From contig CM072894.1 of the NCBI GenBank assembly GCA_037013685.1, positions 9,116,841 to 9,180,840 of the forward strand: a stretch of DNA of 64,000 nucleotides, in the 5' to 3' direction. The translations under genes and the position numbers were made by a program. Below the pieces are notes generated by a model. That model was not told the origin of the DNA, made no database searches, and worked only from the letters and a program-made list of their open reading frames with translations. This stretch comes from Acridotheres tristis. Lineage: Eukaryota; Chordata; Aves; Passeriformes; Sturnidae. Of this stretch, positions 48,888 to 61,286 are shown one piece after another (position 1 is the stretch's first letter; each line of letters begins with the position of its first letter).

Positions 48888-48958
48888 TAACTCCACAAGA
48901 AGCTTTCTTCCTCCCATGTCCCTTCCAACTCAGCATATTCTGTGACTGTGATTCTGCA
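48888..48958 (+). mobile_element. CR1/TguSINE1 3' tail fragment
   Basis: CATGTCCCTTCCAACTCAGC at 48915-48934, then ATATTCTGTGACTGTGATTC at 48935-48954, matches the shared 3' end of passerine CR1 and TguSINE1 copies. The upstream body is too decayed to say which. The left boundary is uncertain. Confidence 0.65.
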
Positions 48959-49152
48959 TAATTCTTTAGCATTTGAATGCACATGTTCTGAGGTGCTAAT
49001 AACACTCCTGTGGTACTTCCAACCAATCCAGGAAGGAGCTAAGAGGTTTTTTTAAATGTCTCAGCATTTTAAGAACATTTTTTGTGAGGTTTTTTGGTGT
49101 TCAATCTCTATGAAGTATGCTTTTTTCTAAATGTGTGATACTTCAGAAATGC
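48959..49152. other. Single-copy DNA, nothing identified
   Basis: AT-rich sequence without a recognisable feature. Confidence 0.5.
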
Positions 49153-49183
49153 AGAGTGCTCATCTCTTGAAAATGAGCACTCT
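49153..49183. repeat. Perfect inverted repeat, 11-bp arms, 9-base loop
   Basis: AGAGTGCTCAT at 49153-49163 and its exact reverse complement ATGAGCACTCT at 49173-49183 flank a 9-base spacer. With a small bulge, three more pairs (TGC/GCA) may extend the base. The stem is too short for a typical microRNA precursor. Confidence 0.85.
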
Positions 49184-51685
49184 AAAGCAAATGAAATTTG
49201 CCACACGAATATTAAAGGGCCCAAAATAAATTCTCACCTTTGACAACCCTGTCTGATACAATTATAAGCAATTATAAAACAATTGAAAAGCAGTTAGCTA
49301 GCATTTTCAACACTGTAGCACAAGACTCCTGGCCAAGATGTGTATTGAGATCTCTTAGATTTTAATGGAGTTGTAATGAAACATAATGACAGTAATACTT
49401 ACTGCCTATGAAAGCACTAAAATTCTTACCACTACCTTTCTCACACAATTAATTTCAACATGATATTAATACAATGATGGTATTTATTATGCAAAAATAA
49501 AACTGTAAGGGCATATTTTCAAGACATACTCTGAATATTTTTCTTTGGACTACTTCACATTTATTCTAGTATCAACAGTTACATTTAAATGAAAATGAGC
49601 AGTTGCTCTTAGAATTTCAATGCAGGAAAATCAACCCTGTCACATGTAGTTTCTGAAATGTTAGTTTAAATATTCAGTTCTCATCAGCCAGTGTGAACAA
49701 TAAATCACATCACACTTCATGGATGATGTAAACTGTCAAGTAAGAGTAAATGTATTCATTGCTTTAACTTTAATAATTATTTCTATGTCCTAATATATTA
49801 ACATATTAATTCTCATAAGTCTCACTGGCCAGACAATTGTTTCAGTAGGAGTTTGTGTACAAAGATATGACATATCTTGAGAATTTAGAGTTAAGACTTC
49901 ATTCAGTAAGGCTAAAACCTTAGTGCTCCCTAGCTAGGTACCACTTCAGAAGTCATTTCACTGAATTCTAGGAGTCAACAGGTCTGGGGCAGAAGGTGCT
50001 TAAGATACCCCAGAACAGCCATTAGCCTTGTTCTTTCACTGGAAGGATTTTCCTGTGCTCTTCTTTGTGGTATTTCATTTATTTATCATTTCATTCCCTA
50101 TCTGGAAAAGAGGGACACTAATGCTGTCTGCTTTTTTAAAATGGTGTCAGGTTTACATACAAGAAAAATATTAAAGTCAAATCCAGAAATAGTTACAGAT
50201 TAGTAGATGGATTCACTTTTGTAACTCTTGAAGAACAAAACAGCAGTTGTTCTGTATTATTAGGAAAAAGAAAAAAAAAAGAGAGAGAGATCATACTAGT
50301 TTCCTCTCCTTATAAGTTCCTATGTATCTTTGCACAAGGAGTGACTGATGATTCAGCCATCACCATGCTTCTGGACCTCAGTCTTGACAAATGTCACTCA
50401 CACTGCATTTCATTCACAAGAATGTTAGAAAATATCTGCACAATTTCAATATTCCTGCAGCACATCTCCAGGCTGTAGACAGAGAAATGTACAATACTAC
50501 TGAGTTAGACCCAAGAGTATACAATGGCTTACAGAATATTTTCAGTGTGGTTTACAAATATTTTTAGGTTGCAGCGTACTGTTTTAAAATTAACACATTA
50601 ATAAGAAGCAATAACTGGAGGGTCCTAGATTTCACAGGGCGTGTAAGTCAGCAAGCAGAGCACTCTATTTCCATTGCCGTCTTGTGCTGCTTGCTTTCCC
50701 TGAGCAGTGTGCACACACAGCAGCGATGGGTGTGAGCAGGAGCAGGCAGCCTCAGTGGGGTGCTCCCTTCTGCCTGTGTTGGAGACAGGCTGGAAGCAGG
50801 GCAGGGCTGGCAGGTGCCCCCAGCCCCCCTCCCTGCACCCCACTGCACTGACAGCCCGTGGGCTCTGCAGGCACACGGCAGCATCCTGGTAAATGTCTGA
50901 TGGCAGCGCTGCCAGTGGCACTGACATTACTTTTACATGGATTTACACCTGCACAGTGAGGAAAAACAAGAGCAGCTCAGACATAAGTGGCATGTTTACA
51001 CATTAAAGCAGCAGGAGCCTGTAACAGATGAGCAGACTGCCTTCAAGGCAGCCCTGCTCATTGTGGTGCTTGCTGTGAAGATCTTCAAGAGATGCTGTTG
51101 CCCGTTCTCTCTGACTTTGACCTCCCAGCCATTTAATCCCGACTGAATCCTTTCCCACTTGTAGGACTGACTGCTTTGTGCTCGCAGACACAAGCAGCTG
51201 CAGCAGATCTCAGGTCAGCACACCAATTCCAATCAGCATTTCACTTCTGCAGTGTGTGGTGCAGGAAAAGGGAAAAGAAGCAGATATTAGATGCCTTATT
51301 CTTATCTTCATCTGCATTTGGGAAAACATGAGTGCAGCTCCAGAACATGTCGTTTTCTTCTAACATAGTGTAGGTCATAGGCTGGGTCAGAATTGTTCCC
51401 AACTTATTCTAATGTCTCTTTTACAGGTGAGAATGTACCTGGCAATATCAGGCTCTGATAGCTTGACATGGTATCTGCTTTGTAGGTGGATATATCAAAA
51501 TAGGAGGTCTAAGTCTGCTGAGTTCTCTCCTGTTGAGAAAATGGCTAACAACTTTTTGTACGACATTTCTGTGTTGCTTTCTCTGTCTCAAGTTTATAAA
51601 AAGCAGACGTGTATTAGAGCCCTCAGAGGCACTGCTTTTTAGGAGATTCCTATTTGTTGGTGAAGCTTTTCACACTGGCAGTTAG
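49184..51685. other. Single-copy DNA; one GC-rich patch
   Basis: 50262-50290 is an A/G simple tract (A-rich, then GAGAGAGAGA). 50640-50920 is GC-richer with open frames on both strands (100 codons on minus) but no motif or splice sites. Nothing else is recognised. Confidence 0.45.
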
Positions 51686-52082
51686 TCAGGAGGAGGAGTA
51701 AAGTGCAACATAAGAGTACTTCTAGTGGAATGAGACATAGAACTATAAAGAGGAATAAAGTAAAGGGGATAAGAGAGAAATGTGAAGGAAGGAATGAGGG
51801 AATGAGAAAAACCTGGAAAACAGAGAAAGACAGGGACAAATCCTGGTAGGGATTCACAAGGAAAAGTTGAAAACTTATATGAAGGAGAGGAATGTAAAGG
51901 AAAATACCATAAACCATGGCAGGGAATTGGGGGTGGGCAGGGAGAAAAGAAACAAAAAATGGAAAAAGTATATGAGAAGGGATAAGTAAAATAGTAATAA
52001 AGGGTTCTTCAAGGCTGGGTTCTGTAAATGAGGAAAGGGAAGAAGATACTGAGAGACTGAAGAACGGTCTGAGAGGCAGGGA
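51686..52082 (+). repeat. Long purine-strand (GA-rich) tract
   Basis: For about 400 bases the plus strand is strongly enriched in A and G, with repeated AGGAA, GGGA and GAAAA words and few pyrimidine runs. It looks like a decayed polypurine simple sequence. The Leu/Phe/Ser-rich open frames on the minus strand (51639-51917, 51875-52108) are a by-product of this composition. Confidence 0.7.
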
Positions 52083-54101
52083 TACAGTGCTGCCTTCAGC
52101 AAATACACAGCACTCTAATGCTAAGCAGACACTGCCCAGAGCCTTTACACTTGCCTGAAATAAAGCTTCAGGCCAGATGATGGAGAGAAGCTAGTGCAGG
52201 TGCCAATTATGTATGATCTACCTTTAACTGCAAAAGGTGACAATGCACAAAAAGTTGACCCCCTGTACAGCACCTGAGACAACAGCTGTAGAAATCTGGT
52301 AGCCCTGCCTCACCAATTGAACACTGAGATTATTTCATACTTTCTTTTCCAGTGATTTTTAGGCAATTATCCTTCTATTTCTAAACTCTTCATTTGCCTG
52401 ATTACCATAAATTTCCCACAGCACCTTCTGTAATAACCTAGGATAAACAGAAGCACCAGCATATGTAAATTAGGGAAAAGAAACAGAACTGGAGTTATAT
52501 AATCATATTCTCCTCCCTACAGAGAGCCAAAAGGAAAATTAATCTTTTGTTGTGTGCATCTGGGAACTTTAATAATATAGTAAAAATAAAAAATCCTTTT
52601 ACATAAGTCCATCTCTTAATTCATTAAGTAATACAGCAATATCATATTGCATGGGGAAACTGTTTAGAAACAACAGCCAAAGCTAACAGAATTTAAAACA
52701 GCAGTTTCAAAACAGTATCAAAACATTCTAATTCTCTGTGATGTTTCTCTAGCTATAGAGGGTTTTTTTCCACTAAATATATTAGGTCTTTTCCAGTTCT
52801 TCCTCCTTTCTCTAACTCTCTCCTCTCCCAAATGGGAGTGGAGAGATTTGAAAACTGAGCAGAAAAAGAAAAACTGTCTTCATGCAGACATGTGCTCTAT
52901 CAGAGCTGACATAAAGAAATGAACTGTCATTTTCATCCTAAAAAGAAGTAGGAAGTATAGGCAGACAATTCTTAGGAGGCTCCTGCCTCAAGTTTGCAAT
53001 AAGTATTTGGCTGACCATATCATAATATTAAGAATGGCTGAATTTGTTAGGAAAATTTCCCTTTTTTCTTCCTCCTTTAGTCCTTCCTTCCTTCCTAGTA
53101 ACCATGAATCTACCATTATCATGATTTGCACGTAAGTCTGAAGATGAATTAAAAAGCATGGCATGATTACCAAGCACATCCATTCCAACCAAACACATAT
53201 TTCAGATTTAGGATTCTGCCTGGGAGAGAAATAGGTATTTATCAATGGCTGTGAATTTGAGCAAGAGTAGCTGACTAAAGACTCAGGTGAAGAAGTGCAG
53301 AGAAATGTCTTGTGGATAACAATGATTAATTTCTCTGTGTTTATAGACTTCCAATACATTAAAATTATTTGCTTCCCTGTGTGTGCAAGACTGCTCACTA
53401 CTTGCCTTTGTGAGAAAGGGCTCGAATAAAAAAAAAAAAAGGAGACAGACTGGTACTAATTCAGAAATACTGGACAAGTAAATGGGCCTCCTTTTTTCCC
53501 AAGTAACGCTTCCATGCAGGGATATATGTTGGTGCAGTTTGCCCTTTGCAAGTGCTATATTTTTCTTTACATGCAATTATCCTCTTCCATACACACTTCA
53601 GTGAGTTATGGCAAGCATAAAGCCTGCAGGTTGCATGACACACCATGCTTCTACTGCTCTGAAACTACAACAAACCCACAAGGGCACTTTTAAAATCTTG
53701 TAAACTCCTTGAAGTCAACTTGTATCTATTTCTTTACTATGCACCAAAGATTCCTTATATGACAAACAAAATAGTCAAATTTTTCTCGTTCTACAAACCA
53801 AAGTCACATGAAATTCAAAGAGTACAAATGAGAAATCAGCTTCTTTTTTAGCAGTCCAGTACAGTTATGATTTGGATAAATTAGCAAGAAAACTCATCTT
53901 CTCTTATTCTGTAAAACCATCCAAGCAGATATGAGCTATTTACAAGTCACATGGGTCAAATTCTATGTCCTCTCCAGTGAAAAGATATTACTCTAAATCA
54001 TCTTTTGGTTCTAAAGAAAATATAAAATACATTTAAAAATACAAGATTATAAAATATCTGTTACTGACATACAAGTGGTAAACATGCCATCTATATTGCC
54101 T
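52083..54101. other. Single-copy DNA, nothing identified
   Basis: A 13-A run lies at 53428-53440. The 136-codon minus frame at 52988-53398 has no motif and no splice context. Confidence 0.5.
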
Positions 54102-54120
54102 TAATGTAAATTTTACATTA
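54102..54120. repeat. 19-bp AT-rich palindrome
   Basis: TAATGTAAA, T, TTTACATTA: 9-base inverted arms around one base, with ATTTACAT/ATGTAAAT-like words close to octamer half-sites. Confidence 0.8.
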
Positions 54121-57100
54121 TTCATCATAATGAAAAGCAAAATAAACTGCAGGTTGATTTCCTACATGGTTCATGACTTTTTGCTGTCATGGTTTTCCTT
54201 TTGAAATGCAGTTGTCACTAAAGACATGCTCCATTCAATTACACACCACAGCTCTCTCAAAAGCATGAGATACTTCCTTGTTGTACAGAATGTGAGAGCT
54301 GAACTATGCCCCTTTCTTTGCAGTTGATTCAGACTGTATTTCCCAACATCTAAAGTTTGAAGTAGTATCTGAAACACCACAATATATCTTTTTAAATGAC
54401 AGAACGAATGCCAAACTCCTAAGGCTCAGCCTAAATCAACTTGTGAATTTTACTTTGTTTGGTCCTCAGAACTGGAGAGGAAATAACTCACCTTAATCCA
54501 TTAATTTTTATTAAATATTGTGCCTGAGGGAATCCTTTGAAGGCATGGGGTATTCAAATGTTTTCTGCATGAAGGTGTGGTAGATACAACAGAGGAGCTG
54601 GCCACAGGAGACAGATGAATCTAATTTGTCCCTTGGTGGCTGTGGAGGAGATCCACAGAAAATCCCCAAACTAATTAAGCAGACATCCAGCCTTATTGAG
54701 CTTTGTCTGGAGAAGCACAGAGAAGAGCAGCCCGATCTCAGCACTGCACAGCAGCTGGGAAGGAGAACAGCTCTGCCTCAAACCCTTCCCTGCTCAGCAG
54801 TGTCTGACGGGCTCTGGCTGCTCACGGTGCCTCTCATTTAATGGGACCCAGCCCAGATAAATATTCTGCAGGGACAGGATTCTCACAGTGTGCTGGCTGT
54901 ATGTCTGGGTTGAGTCTGGTCCATCTTACAAAATCACTTTCATAACTACTGTCATGTTGACAGCCTGAGGAAGGACAAGGGACTGAAAAAAATTAGAGGG
55001 AATTGACTTGTGGTGATTCCTGTAGGTCACGATGGAAATGGCAAGGGAAATTTTTTTCCTTCTAATGTGTTCACATGCAGATTTATCTATTCATTTTCCA
55101 TAGCTAATGCATTTTAATTAAAGAAGAACTTATGAGGGGGGAAAAAAAACAACACAAACTGGAAATAGAGAAAGGAAGCAAGACTTTTTCCTCTGGTGTG
55201 GGAAAAGGGCAAAATTTACCTACACACAGGTCCTCATAGTGGCACAGAATCACAAATGTGAAAAATGGCAAGGGAAAGTCTTTGTGTGGTGGAATGGGCC
55301 AGTACCATTCATTGTTCCAGGGCCTGGTTTCAATTTGTATAAAATTTCCTCTCATAAAACTGCTTTATTAAGACAACGTAGTAAAAGTCAAAAATGTTAA
55401 CTTAATTGAAATAATTTGATTACATTTTGTTAGATCTTTCCATTAACAATATTGACTTTTAGTGGCTTTGTTAATTAGACATTAATGGGAACATAAAACC
55501 ATTAGCAAGGGAATGACCAGTTTAAGGTCAAGAGGCTTAGGGACCTGACAGCTAAGAGTAAAACCAGCTCCCAGAGTCCCTTTTCAGACTGGGCTGGGAA
55601 AACACTTCATTATTATATCTGTGGAGAGGAAATTAAAAAATGCTCTTATGGGTTGCATTCCCATCTTCATCTAAACTTGAATATTCAAATGCATCTCTCT
55701 TTAGTGTTGGATTAGCTGCTGCAAACACAGGCTTGAGACATATCCTGTGTGGTTTTTTAAATTGAATTTTGATGAAAACTGAAAATCATAACCGGTTTCT
55801 TAACTGTTCCCTGTCAGCACCAGAGACTTTTTCAATTTCAGCAGAAGGCACTGTGCTTTCCCTCAGCAATATTGCCAGTGGTGTGGAACTTCCCTCAGAA
55901 AAACTCTTGGAAATTCATATAACAATGTGAGAACTGTTTTAGACAACCATGTGAGATAAAGAGCAGCAACCCATCTGCCCACCTTTCTAGCTGGTCTCTT
56001 TTGTGTTCTCTACGTCTTGCCCAATGCAATGTTGAAAATAAATGAAATTTTCCTGCTATTGCTGCAGCTGCAGTTTCTTCCAAGGAATCGTCTTCAGCAC
56101 CCAACAAACAAATGCAGTTTAGAAAAGTCTCTTAAAAAAACTCTCTAGATAGGCATGAACTGCGTCAGAAATACAGCTTTTAGGACACAGGGCACTATGA
56201 TATTTGCTGCACCAATACGTTTAGTGCTTTTCCTTTTAATATTAGCATACAGATATTTGAAGTTCACTTATGCATAGGCATAAATCTGCAGTAGCAGGCA
56301 GTTATTCCTCACCTTAATGTGCAAATGAAGCCTAACAGACTTCTCTTTAATTACTGATGTTCTTCAAGTCAAGAAGTGCCTAAAGAACTGTATCTGAATT
56401 TGGCCTGCAGGAATTCTGGTAGGTGTCTCATAGTTTAATCTTTTTTGGACATAACTATTCCTAAATGCATTAAAAATTTCTTTATTCCACACACGTTCTG
56501 TCAAGTCTTACTTTTAAAGTTATGAGAATTATGTACTTCTTACTACAAAGCCTAACTCTTTTGAGTTAGGTTGTAAAATTGTCCAGAATATTGTTTTTGA
56601 GCTTGATCAAGTAGTTGTTCCTTGTTTTCATCAACTCACTTCAGCAATCTTTTTTGTTGGGCGTCACAAGGCATTTTTATAGCTTTCAGAACCATTTCTA
56701 TACATCTTTTTTTCACTCTTGCTCCTATTTTTAAAAAATATATGAGTCTGAAGTTTTGATCACAGCCGAGGGGCTGACTCACCAATGCCATATGAGACCA
56801 ATCTTTCCAAATTATTAAGCCATGTTTTGCTTTACTTTTTCCATATAGCATAAACCAGAATTCCATTCAGAGGAGTATGCTAAAAGTTCGTCTGTAGACC
56901 AAGGCATTTCGACTGCTACTTTTTTATACCTGGACAAGCAGATCATGTGTCTGGGTGTTCCTATGGATAACCAGAATGATAAGTTTTCACAGTGAAGAGA
57001 GAAGAACCTGTTCTTTAATTTATGTTCATGTAGTTTGACTGAAAGTACCGTGAATGAAATACATCTGATTGGTAAGTATATTACTAATTCTTTTTTATAT

Positions 57101-57955
57101 AAAAGATCATGAGGGAAGGAGAGGAAAAAAATTTAGTCACCATCCATGACTTTATTAAATGTTGCAGAAAAAAAAGGACACATTTACTGTTGTTTTCTGC
57201 CTCCTGATTTGTTAATTTTATTTGCTCTTGAGTAGATTTTCCACAGCTGTTTCTTTTTACACTTGATCTTTCTGCTTGATAGAGTTCCATCACAGGCAGA
57301 CCCAGCACACACGCTGCTCAGCTGCTGTGTGTGTCCTTCAGTCCTCTTTAATTGGTGCACAGTTTGCACTCTTTACAGGGATTCCACAAGGACAAAATTT
57401 GTGCAGGCAAAATGCCAGAGCAATCTTCACTGGAAAGGCAGATGTTCCATTTCATCAGTCGGGTGGCTGGCATGGTCCTACTGAGGGAAGAGGGGAGATC
57501 TGTGCCTCTTTCTCAAATCAGACACTGTCTTAGTTCTCCACTAAGTTAACTGCCTCTGATTTTTGGAGTGAATTGTTTTTTACACCATTCATTTGGAAAT
57601 AATTTGAAAGTAGAACAAGCAAAGCACATCAAAATAATTGCAACCCTGACTAAGAAAAAAAGAATTCCACTGAGGCTTTGAACACCTTACAAATTGCTTC
57701 TCAGTTAAGACATTCTTGAGAGACACATACAGCAATATACTGCCGTCTGAATTTTAAAAAAAAAAGTATCATGATCGTGCTTGTTAATTGTGTTTGTTTT
57801 CTTATGACTAATTTATTAAGGACAATTGAAAAAGCTAAAGCATTTGAACTGATTTTCCATTTGTTTGGCTATTAAAGTTCCTCTGTGAAATGTATGTTTA
57901 CTTAAAGTATCTCCAGCTACCCATTTACAATGCATTTGTTAAATTAGTTAAGAGA
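54121..57955. other. Single-copy DNA, nothing identified
   Basis: 54488-54590 on the minus strand has a good donor (AAG|GTGAGT) but a weak acceptor. I regard it as a decoy. No repeat family is recognised. Confidence 0.5.
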
Positions 57956-58148
57956 CTTTAATTGGGCATCGGGGATTTGTTGCGCTATTCCCAAGTCTGT
58001 TTACTAAAAATACACGAGAACAGTGAGCAATTTATTTATAACCTTGTTATATTAGGCCATTACCAACATCAGATTTTTTCCTTAATGTATTTTTAATTTG
58101 CATTGACAGAATTCAAGTCATATTTGCTTTTCTTTCTGTTTTTATTAG
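57956..58148. promoter_or_regulatory. Candidate conserved non-coding element
   Basis: This AT-rich block with TAATT-type words keeps three CpGs within about 50 bases (57970, 57983, 58015) in an otherwise CpG-poor context. It leads directly into the polypyrimidine tract of the next entry. Constraint is inferred only. Confidence 0.2.
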
Positions 58149-58297
58149 AGCAGCCTGAAAACTGTTTCCTGTTAAATATGGTGGAACCACATATTTCGTT
58201 TGGAGCAGCAGTCATATATGTGGACTATCCCAACAAAGCAACAATATTGAATCAGCAAAAGAGAATGCTATCTTTCTTTTGCATCCCACTAAGATAA
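58149..58297 (+). CDS. Candidate terminal coding exon (unidentified gene)
   Basis: A near-ideal acceptor (TTTTCTTTCTGTTTTTATTAG, ending 58148; a second AG at 58150) opens 48 codons to TAA at 58295-58297. It reads QPENCFLLNMVEPHISFGAA and then VIYVDYPNKATILNQQK, ending CIPLR. With the first AG the exon begins with two bases (fits the phase-1 exon at 34856-34978). With the second it begins in phase 0 (fits the exons at 40602-40674 and 45313-45446). No AATAAA follows closely. An alternative last exon or a decoy are both possible. Confidence 0.24.
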
Positions 58298-61240
58298 ATA
58301 GTTTGAGCAGTTAATTGTATTTGAGGTATTGGCATTATCATCAAATAGACACTTCTTTATTTTGATCTGATCCTGTCCATTTCACACCAATTTAAACACC
58401 ATAAAACTCCTATGGCAAGGCTTTTATTCCAGTGGCCCTCTGAGACGAGGGTGTCTGCACACCTCTTCCGAGCCAGGATCAAGCTCTTTCTAAAGCTGCC
58501 TTACAATGTCCAGGCAGATCTCTGTGCTCACCCAGAGCCTGGGGAAACTCACTGGACCACCACACCAAGAAAAGCAGTTCATTCCCAGGGAGCAGCATGT
58601 AATTAAATGTTTCAGCTTTCCAGAACTAATTTTTTTCTATCTTGTTAAGTGCAGTTGCTTTAACAGAATTTTCACTCCAGCTGACACTGATCTGTTGTGA
58701 TGGGATGAGTCCCTAAGTTAACACTTGTAAATGTTAACAAGTAATTTATTTAAGCTGTTGTAGAAGAAAGACTGCTTTTATGGTAGGGGAAATCAACACC
58801 ATACTCTCTATGCCAAATATGTTTACTGAACATAATGTTGTTTGAAGCTTGAGTTGTTTTTCATAGGCCAAAGAACAGTGTTCTGTTGTTATAAAAAAAA
58901 TTGCAGTCATTTTTCAAAGGACTGGTACATGAGGCTAGTCCTGAGCTGGTGTGAATTAGCATAAATGTCCATTTCAATTGAACTATTCCACTTTACACTA
59001 GCTGACTTCCCAGGCAAATATGTATTGTTTAGTGAAAAAGAAAACCTTAAGAAAAACAAAATACTTCAGAGGACATAAGAGAGAAGAAGTATGATCATCA
59101 TAGACACACTCCTGTCATCCTCCAAAATGCATGCAAGGTAATGGTTTTTTTCTCTTTTCCTGCAAATTATTCTAACCCGAAGTTATTATATGTAACAAAA
59201 CTTCAGATTGTGCATCACTTTATCTAATTTAAATTTGGAGGTTAATTTACCTTTCTAGCTACCTTAACATCAGAAACTTCTCTTTAAACCTGGCCAGCTT
59301 TTGTTCTGCTCTTGGATTAGAGCTTTCCTTGGATGTTTGTGGAATACTGAACCTTATCCCTTATTCTGAGAGCCTAGAATTAATGACAGTCTGTGTGCAG
59401 AACCAAGGACTTCTTGGAAGACCACAGATTCTTTCTGCTGAGCTATGACCTGGTTTGATTTTTACAACACATTCAGAATAGTTTTACTTAGGTTAAAACA
59501 TTTATTTTTTTAAGAGTGCTCCAAGCACATGGAAATAAAAGTGAAAAAAGCTTAATGAGTCCTTTTGGGGTTTATGACTGCAATCAAAAGCTTAGAAAGA
59601 ATAGAGATAATAAACCAATTGATAGTACTGTACCTCCTGGCATAAGCAGCACAGGGGAGGGTGTTTGCCTGACTTTGATGGAAACTTACTGCTAAATCTT
59701 GCATTCAAGAACTAGAAACAAAAATGAATACACTTATATGATTTTTCTTAAAAGACCATATATATTCAAAAATGTATAACAGCAGGGTGAAAACATGGAG
59801 ATAGTTTTAAATAGTGAAGATGTTGTTTAAATTGCTGAGTTGATTTTTATGTTGTTTACTTACATGTTATTTCAAATAGCTTAAAGCAAATGTAGTTTGA
59901 AATTCTGGGCAAGATAAACACTGGTTAGAAATTTTGAAAAAAAAAAAAAAGGCAAGTAAAAATGACAAACATTTCCCAGAGCTTATCAGGAAGTGTCAAG
60001 AGCAGCCTTCTTGGTGAACAGTTTAGCAGCCAGCAGCTACTATTCTCACAATGCCATCTTGACAAATTTAGCACTCCAGATGCTGAGAGCCCAGATTTAT
60101 ACCCATCTGGCAATACTGAGAGATAAACACTCATCTTTCAGATGTGCTGCAGAGCTCACGTTCCCATGCAGAGAGCAGCATCCATCCTGTTTGGATCTCG
60201 AGCTATCTCCGAGCATTGAGCATTTCCTGATTTCCTTGTCCTGAGCATTGTGCTCTGCCTCAACATGGGAGACACATCCAGCATCTGAAACTGCTGGAGA
60301 GCACTCACAGAAAACCCATAGGCAATGTGGGGAAGAAAGCTCATGCCAGCAATATTGAAGGATTCCTACAAAGGACATGAGAATACCTTTGCTTTTGTGG
60401 CATGAGTGAACAAATAAATGCAGTTTTACAGCAGAGAGCAAGCAGAGATGACAGGCACCTGTAGGCTGGCTAACTGAACTTCAAAGGATAAATCTAGGGT
60501 TCCAGTTGAGTTCCAGGGAGTTTCTTGCACAGGAAATATACTTGCAGTGATGAAGGAAAATGTTTATTTTTTTAATACAATCAGAGTTGGTTCCAATCTT
60601 TCCCAGGTGCATAATTTCATTTCTATACTAAATGAAATGGCAGATCAGAAAACAAATAGGATCTGATCTGCTCATTTTCTTCCTGTAATAGGAAAATAGG
60701 GCAGCAGAACAACACCCCCCGAGTAGGTGACTTTTTCTTGACCAAAAGTGATCTTAGCAGAAGTTCATAGTATCAGAATTCCCACTTTATTTATCCAAGA
60801 AATAGGAATAATGCCCTCCACATAGATTTGGGGGTTTACTGACTAGATCCCTGACTGGAGGATATCTTTCTTGAACTCTTCCAAAGTGTCTAAAATGAAT
60901 GGTCCATTTTCATAAAAGAATTACCCCTTACATTTCTCATGTTGTTCAAAGAGAATCTCTGCCATTTAAGAGCCGTTTTTATCATAACAAGAAAGACCTG
61001 TAGTGAAACAAAAGAAAGTATCATTTGCCATGGAATTTATTTCTTTGAATAAAAATGCCCCCTTTTCAGTGTAATGAGAACTCAGGCTCATGTCAGGCTT
61101 TCAGGAAGTTTTCCTGGAAAGGAAACAGAACTACAAACAACTCATCCACCAAGCTGCACAAAGAGCCACAAGGACCTGTTTGGTCAGGTTACCTTCTGCA
61201 AAGATTGGTCTAAACTTTTGGCCCTGCAATGGCAGGAATG
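58298..61240. other. Single-copy DNA, nothing identified
   Basis: A 14-A run lies at 59937-59950. The overlapping short frames at 59925-60441 on both strands carry no motif. Confidence 0.5.
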
Positions 61241-61286
61241 AGGAAGGAAATAAGAAAAGAAAAAAGAAAAGAAGGAAGAAAAAAAG
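61241..61286 (+). repeat. Polypurine A/G simple tract
   Basis: AGGAAGGAAATAAGAAAAG-type purine repeats run uninterrupted by pyrimidines except one T. It is a simple low-complexity sequence. Confidence 0.8.

Noticed and set aside
49240..49262. Good minus donor (AAG|GTGAGA) near 49241
   Set aside because: The only acceptor nearby would give a 15-base exon.
51639..52108. Leu/Phe/Ser-rich minus-strand frames suggesting membrane proteins
   Set aside because: They are caused by the purine-rich plus strand. No start context or motif supports them.
55104..55355. 83-codon minus frame with aromatic-rich start
   Set aside because: No family motif is present and the possible donor (TAG|GTAAAT) is poor.
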